A DNA stretch of 22,336 nt, from the NCBI RefSeq assembly GCF_000315625.1, contig NW_005434538.1, forward strand, positions 161,042 to 183,377, read 5' to 3'. Source of the DNA: Guillardia theta CCMP2712 (lineage: Eukaryota; Cryptophyceae; Pyrenomonadales; Geminigeraceae). The notes beneath the pieces were generated by a model. That model was not told the origin of the DNA. It saw only the letters and a program-made list of their open reading frames with translations, and searched no databases. A program made the position numbers and the translations under genes. Below are positions 8,500 to 18,309 of the stretch, piece by piece (within the stretch, counting starts at the first letter, position 1; every line of letters begins with the position of its first letter).

Positions 8500-11400
8500 A
8501 TGACGATGTCGACATCGCCGCCTCTCTCCCTCTTCCTCTTCCCCTTCCTCCTCGCTGCCTCCGTCCTCGCAGATGTTACGATCGTCCACCCTGCAAACTT
8601 GACGCTCTACCGGAGAGGAGAAGCTGTAAACCTGACGGTGATGGCTTGCCTGCCCGAGCACGAGGACGCGGTTGTCGAGGTTTACTTCGACCACCAGCGC
8701 ATCGGGGAGTTTGGAACCAGTGCGGCAGTGTTTCAGCAAGAGGAAGAACGGCTGCAGCAGGAGCTGCGGGTGTCAAGGGTTGCCTCCTGCCTCTCCTCGC
8801 TTCCTCGCGGACTCGTTCTCAGCATCGGATCTGTGGAGGACGGGCAGCACACGATCGCGGCTCGTCTCAAGGGGAGGGAAGGAGGAGGGTCGTCGGAGGT
8901 GAAGATACATGTAGGCGAGGGTTCGCTCAGCATCCTAGTGGGCGATGAGCGGGAGGAGGAGCAGAACGTTGTGCGACTGAACGCATGGGGTTGTCTCTTG
9001 ATAGGAGCTAACCTGAGAGGTCCTTGTTCCCTGTCTTCCCCGCGCGTTCCTGCCTACCACTGATGTTGCTGGTTCTGTTGCTGCTCCCTCCCTCATCCTT
9101 GTTTTCTGTCCGTTCTCCCACTCTTTCATTTCATGAGCCTTTTCTCTGTTCCTCCGGTTTTCTTCCTTCCTTTTCCCCTGTCTTCTTCTTGCATCATTTA
9201 CACCACCGCCACCACCACCGCCACCACCACCACTGCCCCCACTTCTTCCTCTTCTCCTCCTCCTCCTCCTCTTCCACCACCACCACCACTACCACCACCA
9301 CCACATCCTCCTCCTTTTCGGCCTGCCGCGGTCTCCCACTTTCTATGCTCCTGATCCTGAGTACCGTCAGGTTACCCAACAATCTCCCCCAGGAATCCTT
9401 TGCACGTGTACGTGAACGGCAGACACTACAGGACAGGTTGAGCTCTCCTTGTATTCTTCTCTCTTGTCTCTCAAAGTCTTCAGATGACGCATTCATCGTC
9501 ATACCTGTACAACCAGGAACCTGTCATGTGCGAGAACAAGACGGCCATCAACCTTCCTCCTTGACATGCTCGTAGATTCGGGTCGCCATCACCGATGCCT
9601 TCGGCGACATCGTCATGGAGAGCAACGCCAACGTCACTGTCCTCCCTCCCCCACCTGCTCGTCGCCTGCAGGGCGATCTTGACTCGAGCACTTGCAACGG
9701 TCGCTGACCCTGCGCGAGCAGGTCAAACTTCTGTCCTCGACCTGCTGGCTGCCGCTAGCGATGGGGACGTTCTCATCTCCTGCCTTCACCCCACCAGGGG
9801 ACGGCCTGAGGTAGCCGCTGCCTGCTGCTCCATCGCTCTGACCTGCCTCACAAGGACGCGATCGCCGTCAGGTCCCACTGGCTGGCTCTTGCCCGTCATC
9901 CAATGAGGGTGGGCTGAGGATGAGCTGGGGATCTGCAGCTGACCCCGCAAACTTGTGCAGGTTGAGTGGGTTTTTGCGGTAGACAGCGACGATGTTGAAG
10001 CTCTTGAGGTCTGTAGGGAGGAGGGGAAGGAGGGGAGGGAGGGAGGAAGCAGAAAAACGAGAGAGAGGGTGGAAAGTGGAGGGAAGGGGAGACAGCTCGG
10101 GGAACTGAGGAGAGGAACAGGGTCTGGTGTCAACGTTCAGGGACGAGGAGAACACGCGTGTAGTCTGCGTTCCCATCGACTGCTTGTTCTACCCCGAAGG
10201 TTTCGTTCGATCGTCTTGCTCGACTCTAGCTGAGCTGGCAGCAGGGACATGTGTTGCTGGATGGAACTTTGCAGCCCTAGCTGGTGAGCCGGGAGGGCTA
10301 GTGAGTTCGTCCTCATGACTAGCTGGACCCCAGCTAGGGGGCACGTCCTGCTTTCCGTTGCCGACGACTTCTTTCCTCCTGCTGGGTGAGGAGCGAACTT
10401 TGACTTTGACAACTTTGACAGTTGCAGGTGGGATGAGCTCGTCATGTCTAGGACTCCTCTCTTCGACCCTGCCGTGCTGATGGTCGGGCTTGTATCCCCA
10501 GCTACCTCCCCACCTGAGCTCCAGTGCTGTCGACCGCGTCTCATCCTCTGCACCTCCTGCTCCAACGCCGCTCCCCCTCCTCCTTACCCACCCCTCCTCC
10601 TTCCTCCTCTTCTCCTGCTCCTCTCCCTCTCCTCTCCCTCTCCTCTCCCTCTCTTCTCCCTCTCATCCTTGTTTCACGTTTCTCTCAAACAGGTCTCCGA
10701 TGGGATCTCCTCTTGCCGGCATGCTGTCCCTGTCCTCCGTCCCTCCTCTGCCTCCTGCTCTGGCGACGCTTGTATGCTCGAGCAGCTGCCGTCTCCTCCT
10801 CCCGCATCATCCTACGGTGTACTTCAAAGCCACCCCATCTTGAACAGAGCTCGCTACCTGCAGGTGCTTGGAGGGAGATCGAGGGGAGGGCAGGGGAGGG
10901 GAGGGAAGGGGAGAGGAGAGGGAAAGCAGGGCAGGGGAGGGAGGATCTCGACAGGATTCCTTCAATTAAAGTTTTTGATCTCTCCTGCTGCAGACTGGTT
11001 TTGTTCTCTTCCCTGAATTCAAGAGTGTGTATTGTGATGACGACTTCACTCTGTCGGCGAAATTGGATGGGGTACCTTCTCCTTCCTTCTCCTCTCTCTC
11101 TCCCTCCCTCCCTCCCTCCCTCCCTCCCTCCCTCCCTCCCTCCTACTTCCTCTCTCCTCATCCTCCTTCCTGCTGACTCGCTGCTCCTCTGACGAGCTGG
11201 CACAGGTTGAGGTGGACGGGCTGGACATTGCTTTCGAGCATCGACATTCAGTGCATGGTAGGCAGGAGGCAAGACGGGAGATGCACAACACAACCATCAG
11301 GAACAACCTCCCCGAGCGCTACCATCACGGTGAGATGACTTTGTTGCTCTTTCTCGCGGTGTTGCATGCTAGAATCAAGCTCGTTGTCTTGTTGTCCGCT

Positions 11401-12480
11401 GGTTGTCCTCGCTTTCCCCGATCACTGTCTTGCTCTTGTTTTCTTTGTCTCTCAGTTCACTCCTCTTCTCCTGCATTTCTTTCTTGTCTCCTCACGCTGA
11501 TAGTCAGGCAAGAAGTTGTTTGAGATTCGTTCGATCGGACGGCAGGCGTTGTCTCGTCATATTTTCTCCTTCCCCTCCCATCACAAAGACAACAGGAACA
11601 AACCTCCTCCTCCTCCTCCTCCTCCCCATCTTTCCTCTCCTATCCAGTCTCTCCTCCGTTTCTTGCTACCTTCACTTCCTCTTCAGTCTGGTCAGGCAGC
11701 ATCTCAACAGACAACGCTCCTCTCCCTCCTCCTTTTGCTCGATTTCTGTATCGTCTCTCCACAAGCATCTCGAGCTCCTCAAACTGGGATCCCCTTCGTC
11801 CAAGACTTGTTCCAGCTCGACCTGTCCTCAGCTTTCTGCCAACACCCTATGACCAGCAAGTTCAACGGCGAGGAAGATGGAGGGAGAGCAGGAGGAGCAG
11901 GAGGAGCAGGAGGAGCAGGAGGGGCAGGAGGAAGAAACTGGTGCGATCTGAGGGTAGAGATCGTCATGGCCTGCAAGACGATGGAGCTGGTGGATGAGTC
12001 ACAGGGGGAGGGGGTGAGAAATCCGCAAACTCTGCAGCTGGGAGAGGGGGAGCTAAGAAACTCGCTCCTCGACGCCGCGGAGGGTCTGTTTGTGATGTGG
12101 GTGAGGGAGGAGGAGGGAGTGAACGCTTCCTATTGGTTGAAGTCTGCGGTTGACTTTGCTGCTGAAGGTACCGATGATAAGTTCCGCTTCTCCCCTATCC
12201 CTGTCCCCCCACTCCTCTCTCCTCCCCTGACTCCCGTCCCCTGCCCTCCCTTCCTTTCTTCACTCGCCCTCCTCTTCCCTCTGCTATCCTTGTCCTTCTG
12301 TTTCTTCATCTGCTCCTTCTTCCCCCACTGCTCACGTCACCTCGCTTGGCTAGCCTGACTCTGTTCCTGTCTTGAAGACTTTATGAAGATGAAATCTGCT
12401 TCAAGTTCTCTGCTGGAGATCTTCAAGTCCTCGAGAGCCATAAGTTGACGAGGTTGACAAGTGAAAGTTGGTTGATGTGA
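8500..12480 (+). CDS. secretory GT-A-type glycosyltransferase with Ig-like domains (probably N-terminal half of a GT-A/GT61 fusion)
   Basis: Exons: 8500-8920, 9371-9436, 9484-9527, 9576-9699, 9811-9908, 9961-10008, 10121-10283, 10334-10385, 10428-10491, 10693-10863, 10994-11071, 11206-11329, 11508-11555, 11766-12180, 12378 onward. The signal peptide is about residues 1-24. Two Ig-like segments follow: about 25-143, with EVYFDHQRIGEF and EDGQHTIAARL, then about 145-230, with HVYVNGRHYRT and RVAITDAFGDIV. A glycosyltransferase domain covers about 235-500. It shows AVDSDD (257-262), RVVCVPIDC, HVLLSVADDFFPP with ADD at 331-333, GWDELVM, SHPILNRARYLQ (406-417), CDDDFT (431-436) and EHRHS (454). 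Acidic motifs of this kind usually bind metal-nucleotide sugar in GT2-like enzymes. The donor and product are unknown. A beta-rich segment with a Gly/Ala repeat and an NAS sequon follows. An in-frame TGA closes this half at 12480 (672 aa). Alternatively the donor at 12453 splices to 12868 into the GT61 exons. Exons at 9371-9908 rest on weaker splice sites. Confidence 0.75.
9205..9310. repeat. ACC/TCC trinucleotide cluster in intron
   Basis: Blocks of ACC, GCC and TCC repeats lie inside the 450-nt first intron (8921-9370) of the glycosyltransferase gene. The His/Thr/Ser/Pro-rich frames read from it are not genes. Confidence 0.75.
11099..11143. repeat. (CTCC)n tandem repeat
   Basis: About ten copies of CTCC lie in the glycosyltransferase intron 11072-11205. 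The tract gives poly-Ser/Leu/Pro open frames on the plus strand and Gly/Arg/Glu frames on the minus strand, all artefacts. Confidence 0.85.
11885..11936 (+). repeat. coding GGAGCA-type repeat (Gly-Ala tract)
   Basis: GGAGCAGGA-type units are translated in exon 11766-12180 as a Gly-Gly-Ala tract between a KFNGEED stretch and an RNWCDLRVEIV stretch. It reads in frame with both flanks, so it is probably a flexible linker in the protein and not an intron. Confidence 0.65.
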
Positions 12481-12605
12481 TTGACAGGATGCGAGGAGAA
12501 TTTGTTTGGACCGATGCTGAAACACGTTGCCCACATTATCCGATTTAGAGAAGAAAAAGATTCGAGTACGTGCATGATGACGAAAAACCAAAAGCCAAAA
12601 GGGTG

Positions 12606-12639
12606 TGATGATGATGATGGTGGTGATGATGGTGATGGC

Positions 12640-12688
<49 letters not shown>
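12606..12688. repeat. (GAT)n microsatellite
   Basis: An imperfect GAT array with interruptions (GGT, GGC) in the first third and about 16 uninterrupted copies after it. It lies in the proposed 415-nt intron 12453-12867 that links the two glycosyltransferase halves. It reads as poly-Met, poly-Asp or poly-His depending on frame and strand. Confidence 0.9.
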
Positions 12689-12691
<3 letters not shown>

Positions 12692-12867
12692 ATAGCGATA
12701 GCAGCAACGATGGAGATGACAATAGCGATGATTACCATGTCTGAGATTTTTTCGATGATTCAACCTGCAGGTAATGTGGATGCAGACTTTTTCCGTCGTA
12801 TCTGTCGATTACTCTCAACATCTTCCACCTGTGAAGTTTCCTCCTCCTCCTCCTCCTCCTCCTCCAG

Positions 12868-15800
12868 CGACTTCAGTCTTGTCTGGTCTTCTCCTTTGAG
12901 GACCTCAAGAAGCGCTGAGCCCTACTGCACGTGCGGGGGAGGAAGCGCAAGAGAGTCGATAGACCACGAGCTCCTGTGGTCAACGGAGGAGGAGGCGAGG
13001 AGGACGAGGAAGTTCTTGTTCGCTGCCGGAGGCCTTGGGGATCGCCGGGGGGAGGAGGGAGGAGGGAGGAGGGAGGAAGCGAGGTCAGACGGCAGCATCT
13101 TGCTCGTCGACGACCTGCTGCCTCGTAGGGTCTGGTCGGAGATTTTGTTTCCCCGCCATGGCTCCCAGATGCTCTTCGATGCCTTTGAGAAGGTTTCCTT
13201 CACTGTGAGTGATGTGTTTGCTTCCCATGATTCGTCTCCTCCTCCTCCTTTCCCTCCTCCCTTCTTGGCTTCCACTGACCCACTCCCTCTCTCCTCCTCT
13301 TCTACTTTGGTTTCTCGTCTCTTCTTTCCCTCCTCCTCTCCTCTTGCCTTGTCCTCTAACATCGTCAACCTGCATTAGATTCGTGCTGTTGTTTACAACC
13401 TTGCAATGGGCCCCGACGCTTCCTATGCCTGCGTCTTTGTGGACGGGCAAGAGAAGGTTTCACTACTACCACCACCAACTCCTCCTCCTCCACCACCACC
13501 ACCATCACCGCCACCACCACAACCACCTCCCCCTCCTCCTCCTCTCCTCCTCCTCCACCACCACCATCACCATCACCACATCCTCCTTCATCTCCTCCAT
13601 CTCCTCTCCTCCCCTCCTCCTCCTCCTCCTCCTCCTCCCCCTCGTCTCCCAGCCCCTTAACAATAGCATTAGGGATGCTCGCACGAGCCCGAGCTCGAGC
13701 TCAGCATGGATGATCCTGGTCTCGACCACTCATGGCATGTGATGGAGCTCAGGCTGTACGACAACATGAGCCAAGTCAGAAACTCCCTTCCTCCTTCTTT
13801 TTCCTCCTCCTTCTCTTCCCTGGTTCTCTTGTCGTTCTTTTGTCTTCTTGACTTTTTCTTGTCTTGTTTCTCAACCACCCCCACCGCCTCTTGCTTCTCC
13901 ATTCTTCTTTATCTCATCGCATTCGCTAGGCTCTTCATTCCTCCTCTTCATTCTCTGAGTTCCGCACGGGCGTGAAACCATGCTCGCAGCCGCTCCTGTC
14001 CTTCGTCGCAGAAGCCTTCCTGCAGAAGGAGGAGGAGGAGGAGGAGGAGGAGGAGGAGAAGGGGAGGGGGATGAAGGGCAAGGGGAAGGAGGAGCATCTA
14101 CAATGCTTGTCTCACATTGCTGAGGGGCCGTTCCCTCTTGTTGTCAGCAGGGAGGAGGAGGAGGAGGAGTTTGTGTGCGTTTATGAGACTTCTTGGGCGT
14201 CTGTGGAGAGCAGCAGTGCTGTCAGTCTGATCCCTAATTACCGGCGATGGATGATGGTGAGGAGGAGAGGGAAAGGAAATAAGGAGAGCAGGAGGGAGGG
14301 GAGGAAAGGGCAGGGCAAAGACAGGAGCAAGGAGGGAAAGAAGAGCAGGGCAGGGCAGTGAAGGACAGAGCAGAGCAGAGCAGAGCAGAGCAGAGCAGAG
14401 CAGAGCAGAGCAGAGCAGAGCAGAGCAGAGCAGAGCAGAGCAGAGCAGTTGGAGGAGGGAGCAGAGCAGTTGGAGGAGGGGAGGTCTGAACGAGTGACGA
14501 TGTTCGAACAGGAAGGGAGCATGGCAAGTGGGCTGGTCCCGGCAATGCCAGCAGGGCTGGGATACCTTCTCCTTCCTCCCTCAACCGTCTTCTACCCAGG
14601 GCTGGTGCTGACCACCAGCTCCAACTCAAGCAGGCGCCTCCTCTACCAGCTGCAAGGAGCTTGCGACGACCGCAACCTCCGACCTCCCTTCTCCCGCGAG
14701 CAGCTGGGAGAGGAGAGGAGGGGAAGGAGGAGCAACCAGACCCTGGGGACCCTCCTCGTCCTGTCGCAGATCTGGGGTGAAAACTTCTACCACTGGATGG
14801 TAGAATGTCTCCCGCGCGTCTCCTTCCTCCCCTCCCACCTGCTTCTCTCGCCTGACCTCGTCATCGCCGTCCCAGCTCTCAACCCCTTCGTTGTGGCAAC
14901 TTTGCGGCTACTGGGGGTGGAAAAGGAGAAGCTCCTGCCTTTCGCTCACCAGCACGTGTACCATGCCCGCGCCGTCCTCCTTCCCAGCTCGGGAGTCTGC
15001 GGGATCGGACCTCCTCCTCGCATCCTCCGCCGCACGTCAAGAGCTCTGCGTAAGGGACTGGACGCCATCGAAGCAGCGAGAGAAGCAGGAGAAGCAGCAG
15101 GAGCAGGAAGGGCCTGTGTGCTTGTGCAACGATCGGCGAATAACGGGAGAAACATTCTCAATCATGATGAAGTTCTCCTTGCTTTGAAAAGGACGTTCAA
15201 AGATGTACCCTCCTCCTCCTCCTCCTCGACCACCACCACTATCACCACCACATCCTTCTCCATCTCCTCCTTCGCCTCTTCCTCCTCCATTCTTCCTTCT
15301 TCTCCTCTTCCTCTATCTTCTTCATGGTTCGAGATTGTTTTCTCTCCCTCAAATTTGCCCACATCTCTCTTCTCTCCTCTCTAAACTTCCTCCTCTCCCC
15401 TTCTCTCACCTTCTCTCCTCCTCTCCGTGATAACTTGTTGCAGGTCTGCGACTGGAGGGTCATGAAGCCACTCTGGTACCTCCTCCTCCTCCTCCTCCCA
15501 TCATCCTCCTCCTCCCCCCCCTCCATGACGCCTATCTTTTTCTGCTCACCTATAGATCAGGGGAGGAGACAAGGAGCTGGGCATGCTTGCAGCAGCTTCT
15601 CTCTTCCGCCATGCGTCGCTCATCGTCGCTCCTCACGGCGGCTCACTCGCCAACCTCATGGTCAGGCTCCTCCTCCCCACAGTTCCTTATCACATCCCTT
15701 TCTCTCTTCCACCTCCTCCTGCTCCTGCTCCTCTTTTCCCCTCCTTCCCTCCCTCTCTTCCTCCTTCCCTGCTTTCTGCTCATCTCTACTGTTTTTGGGC

Positions 15801-16009
15801 TTGTAACTTCCCTCACAGTTTGCAAGCCCACACGCTTGTCTTGTTGAGATCCTGCCAGCGTTCCGCCCTAACTTGTGCTACGAGCGGTCTGAATGTTTCA
15901 ACCTCGATCTTCTACTTGCTTGCCCTCCCCGTGCTTCTCGTATTATCTTCCTCCTCTTCCGCCGCAACAACCAACACTTCCCCTCTACCTTCTCTTCTTC
16001 TCCTCTTCC

Positions 16010-16047
<38 letters not shown>

Positions 16048-16245
16048 CCCTCCTGCTCCTGCTCCTGCTCTTCTATTTTCCTCGTCCTCCTGCTCGTCTC
16101 CTAACGCTCCCTCAGCCTTTCTCGGGCCCTGGGCTTGCGCTACTTCGGGCTGGTGGTTCCCGGCAGCTTCTCGCAGCTTCCGATGCAAGTCGACCTCCTC
16201 CTCCTTCTCCGTACAGTCGCGTCAGCCCTGGAAGGAGCGAGGTAA
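12868..16245 (+). CDS. GT61 (DUF563) glycosyltransferase with Ig-like segment (probably C-terminal half of a GT-A/GT61 fusion)
   Basis: Exons: 12868-13192, 13379-13456, 13673-13774, 13960-14256, 14512-15204, 15444-15458, 15556-15660, 15819-15886, 16116-16245 (TAA). All junctions are GT-AG and phase-consistent. An Ig-like segment ([40 protein letters not shown]) and a Glu-rich linker precede the GT61 domain. Family motifs, numbered in the fused protein: FYHWMVE (1023-1029), [38 protein letters not shown] (APHGGS 1192-1197), [30 protein letters not shown]61 enzymes transfer sugars such as xylose, arabinose or GlcNAc in the Golgi or ER. The substrate here cannot be told. No signal peptide precedes this half. 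Splicing from 12453 would supply one and give 1267 aa in total, my preferred reading. The exon at 15444 is only 15 nt. The left boundary is uncertain. Confidence 0.8.
13461..13655. repeat. CCT/CCA/ACC repeat cluster in intron
   Basis: Dense CCT and CCA trinucleotides with short CACCAT runs fill most of the 216-nt intron 13457-13672. Long His/Pro/Ser-rich open frames here are artefacts. Confidence 0.75.
14366..14448. repeat. (CAGAG)16 pentanucleotide repeat
   Basis: Sixteen perfect copies of CAGAG run from 14366 to 14445, followed by a partial copy. They lie in the 255-nt intron 14257-14511 between the Ig-like linker exon and the first GT61 exon. Pentanucleotide arrays this clean are unusual beside the trinucleotide repeats that dominate the window. 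Confidence 0.9.
16012..16078. repeat. (CTCCTG)n hexanucleotide repeat
   Basis: CTCCTG units, broken once by TCCC, lie in the 229-nt last intron (15887-16115) of the GT61 region. Confidence 0.8.
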
Positions 16246-16602
16246 GGATGAGCAGAAACGACACATGGAAAGAATGAGGAGTAGCAGTGTGAGGAAGAGA
16301 GTTGTGTCGGTGCAGAATGGAGAGCTGGGGGGAGGGCGTGAGCTAGTGCGATCAAGAACATGAGGAGGAGGAGGAGTACGGGGAGGACAGGAATGAAGAG
16401 TTCTTAACAGTTTCCAATCGACAAGGTGATTGGAAGCTCGTCATTTGATGTTGGAATAGAAAGGCAGCACAGTTACGTAACCACAGAAACAGCAACATTG
16501 TATTATCACATACCAACAACAACTCTATTTTCCTCCTGCTCCTCCTCCTTTATCTCCTGCTCCATCTCCTCTTGTTATCATCGACGTCCCTTTTTTTCCT
16601 CC
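16246..16602. other. convergent intergenic spacer
   Basis: This spacer lies between the GT61 stop (16245 plus) and the stop of the minus-strand gene at 16603. It should contain both 3' ends. No open frame here has coding character. The left third is purine-rich and the right third TCC-rich. Confidence 0.5.
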
Positions 16603-18309
16603 TTACATGTACTTGGAATTCGACCCGAGGGTCCCGATCTTATTCTCAACATCCTCATCAGTTCCAGTGAAGATTTTCTTATCATCGCGGGGGAAGGAGT
16701 AGAAGTGGAAATCCGTCACGTGATCAGCAAGAGTCCTATCCCTTGTTGCCCCCACGAGTTGCCGCTCCCCCTCCTCCTGCCCCACCACTCTGTCCCGCAG
16801 CCCGTCTCTCCTGAGCTCCTTCCAGTACTTCCCGTTCACGATCCGCTGGTTCTCCTCCGACTCAGGCTCCAGCGCTCCCAAGTGATCCTCTACCATGCTT
16901 GCCTCCTCCTGCTTCGCCTTGGGCACAGGAACCTCCTCGTCCTCCCCTCCGATCTGATCATCTCCCAGTTCCTTGGTCGGGTAGTAGTCCTGGTAGAACT
17001 CCGTACCTGCCTTCTCCTGCGCCTCCTTCACCTCCTCTGCAGTGATCCTCCTCCCCTTCCCTTCGGGGTGGATCGGATGTCCGACCATGTTCGCCTCCAC
17101 CTGGTGGTACCAGGGCCCGTACATGATCTTCTGGTTGGCGATGGAGTTGGGGGCAAGGTGGCCAAAGTGATCGACGCGGGGAGCGCTGGACGTAAGAAGG
17201 TCGTGCATCTCAGCATCGTCAGAGCTGACGTAGTCATCCAACGAGTTCATCAGTTGAGCATCCTCCAACCCCTCCTCCTCTCCCGTCCCCGTCGACTTGA
17301 CCTCACCAGACTCGTCCTCCTTCTCCTCATCCTTGGCATAGCGGTTGTGTCTACCGGCCATGTACGAGTCATCCCCTTGGTAAACGAACTTGCCATGGTT
17401 GCAAGCTCCGGGAAAAGAGCAAGGTCCTCCCTTGTACTGGAGCCCAGCCGTCCACGTCTCCTCCCCATCCTTCGCCTGGCTGTCAAAGTTGTAGTCCTTC
17501 AAAGACTTCTGATGCCCTCGGACCACAGTCGAGTGATCACGAGACCCGTCGGAGAGGAAGCGGTTTAGAGCCTCGTCGAAGCGGATCCTTTCCTGGGACT
17601 CGCCTTTCCCGCTCCTCGACTTGGCCTTCACCAGTCTCATCGACTGCGTCTTCGGTGCCGCTCGCTCCTCCTCTTCGCGCGGGTCCTCGTTGTGGTGCCA
17701 GGAGTATCGCATCACGCCCGGGAAGTCGCTGGTGGGGATGAAGCTGATGTCAGTTCCCATCCCTTCCTGCCACGGCAGCCCTCGCATTCCCTCCAGTCCT
17801 GAGCTGCTTCTGCCCGCGGCCTCCTGCTCCTCGGAGAGCTCGTTGTTGTGCCAGGAGCCCTTCATGACCTCCGGGTAGTCGCTGGTGGGGACGAAGCTGA
17901 TGTCAGTCCCCATGAGAGGGTGCCAGGGCAGACCCGTCGCCTCTCTCGCCTCTGCCTCCGACACCCGGGCAGAGGCAGCAGACGTGCTGGTGCTCGAGGC
18001 CTCCTTGGCAGAGGAGATGGCTCGCTGCACCTCGTTTCTCTCCTTCTCGACTTCCTTCTCGAGCGACTTGAGCCTCGCCTGCGTCTCCGCCAGCTTCCTG
18101 TCCTTGTTCTCCATCCTCTTCACCTCTGAGACTTGTCCAGGGATAGAGGCGAGAGCCGAGGTACCATCAGCGCGATACATGGGCATGTTCGACCTGCATG
18201 CGGATCAGAGCACGACGATCACGAAGAGGCTCTGCTACATGACGGGAAACCACTGCAGGAGCTGCTCGTTGCTGCTCGTTGAGACCAGGAGCGCACAAGC
18301 AAGCAGCAT
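16603..18309 (-). CDS. secretory protein with duplicated Trp-containing modules, unknown family, 2 exons
   Basis: Exon 1 is 18251-18309 and exon 2 is 16603-18193, joined by a 57-nt GT-AG intron in phase 2, giving 549 aa. Exon 1 supplies a hydrophobic leader (MLLACALLVSTSS). Without it the long frame would begin at 18186 with no leader. A charged, probable coiled-coil stretch lies at about 41-85. Two near-copies of a module follow at about 107-138 and 158-189, with consensus GLPW, MGTDISF, PTSD, a WH pair and NE. A second module type also occurs twice: about 361-384 (DHFGHLAPNS to MYGPWYHQV) and 456-480 (DHLGALEPES to NGKYWKEL). The middle holds two Cys in GGPCSFPGACNHGKF, and acidic linkers separate the modules. 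I recognise no family and assign no function. The antisense 380-aa open frame at 16426-17568 is a shadow. Confidence 0.75.

Noticed and set aside
9868-10176. Minus-strand frame with a plausible acceptor and the stretch NIVAVYRKNPLNLHKFAG
   Set aside because: It lies antisense to the plus exons 9961-10008 and 10121-10283. Those form a coherent GT-A domain (AVDSDD, then RVVCVPIDC and VADDFFPP) in matching phase.
11099-11143. Regular short repeats considered as a CRISPR array
   Set aside because: The units are contiguous tetranucleotides with no spacers, and the window is eukaryotic nuclear DNA.
12605-12763. Poly-Met, poly-Asp and poly-His frames over the GAT array
   Set aside because: They are repeat translations. 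No conserved flanking sequence supports any one of them as protein, though the poly-Asp tail remains a minor alternative end for the first glycosyltransferase half.
16426-17568. 380-aa plus-strand open frame
   Set aside because: It is antisense to the minus-strand gene 16603-18309. That gene has the better coding evidence: duplicated modules, a leader exon and a phase-consistent intron. The plus frame has Leu/Val/Arg-rich shadow composition.
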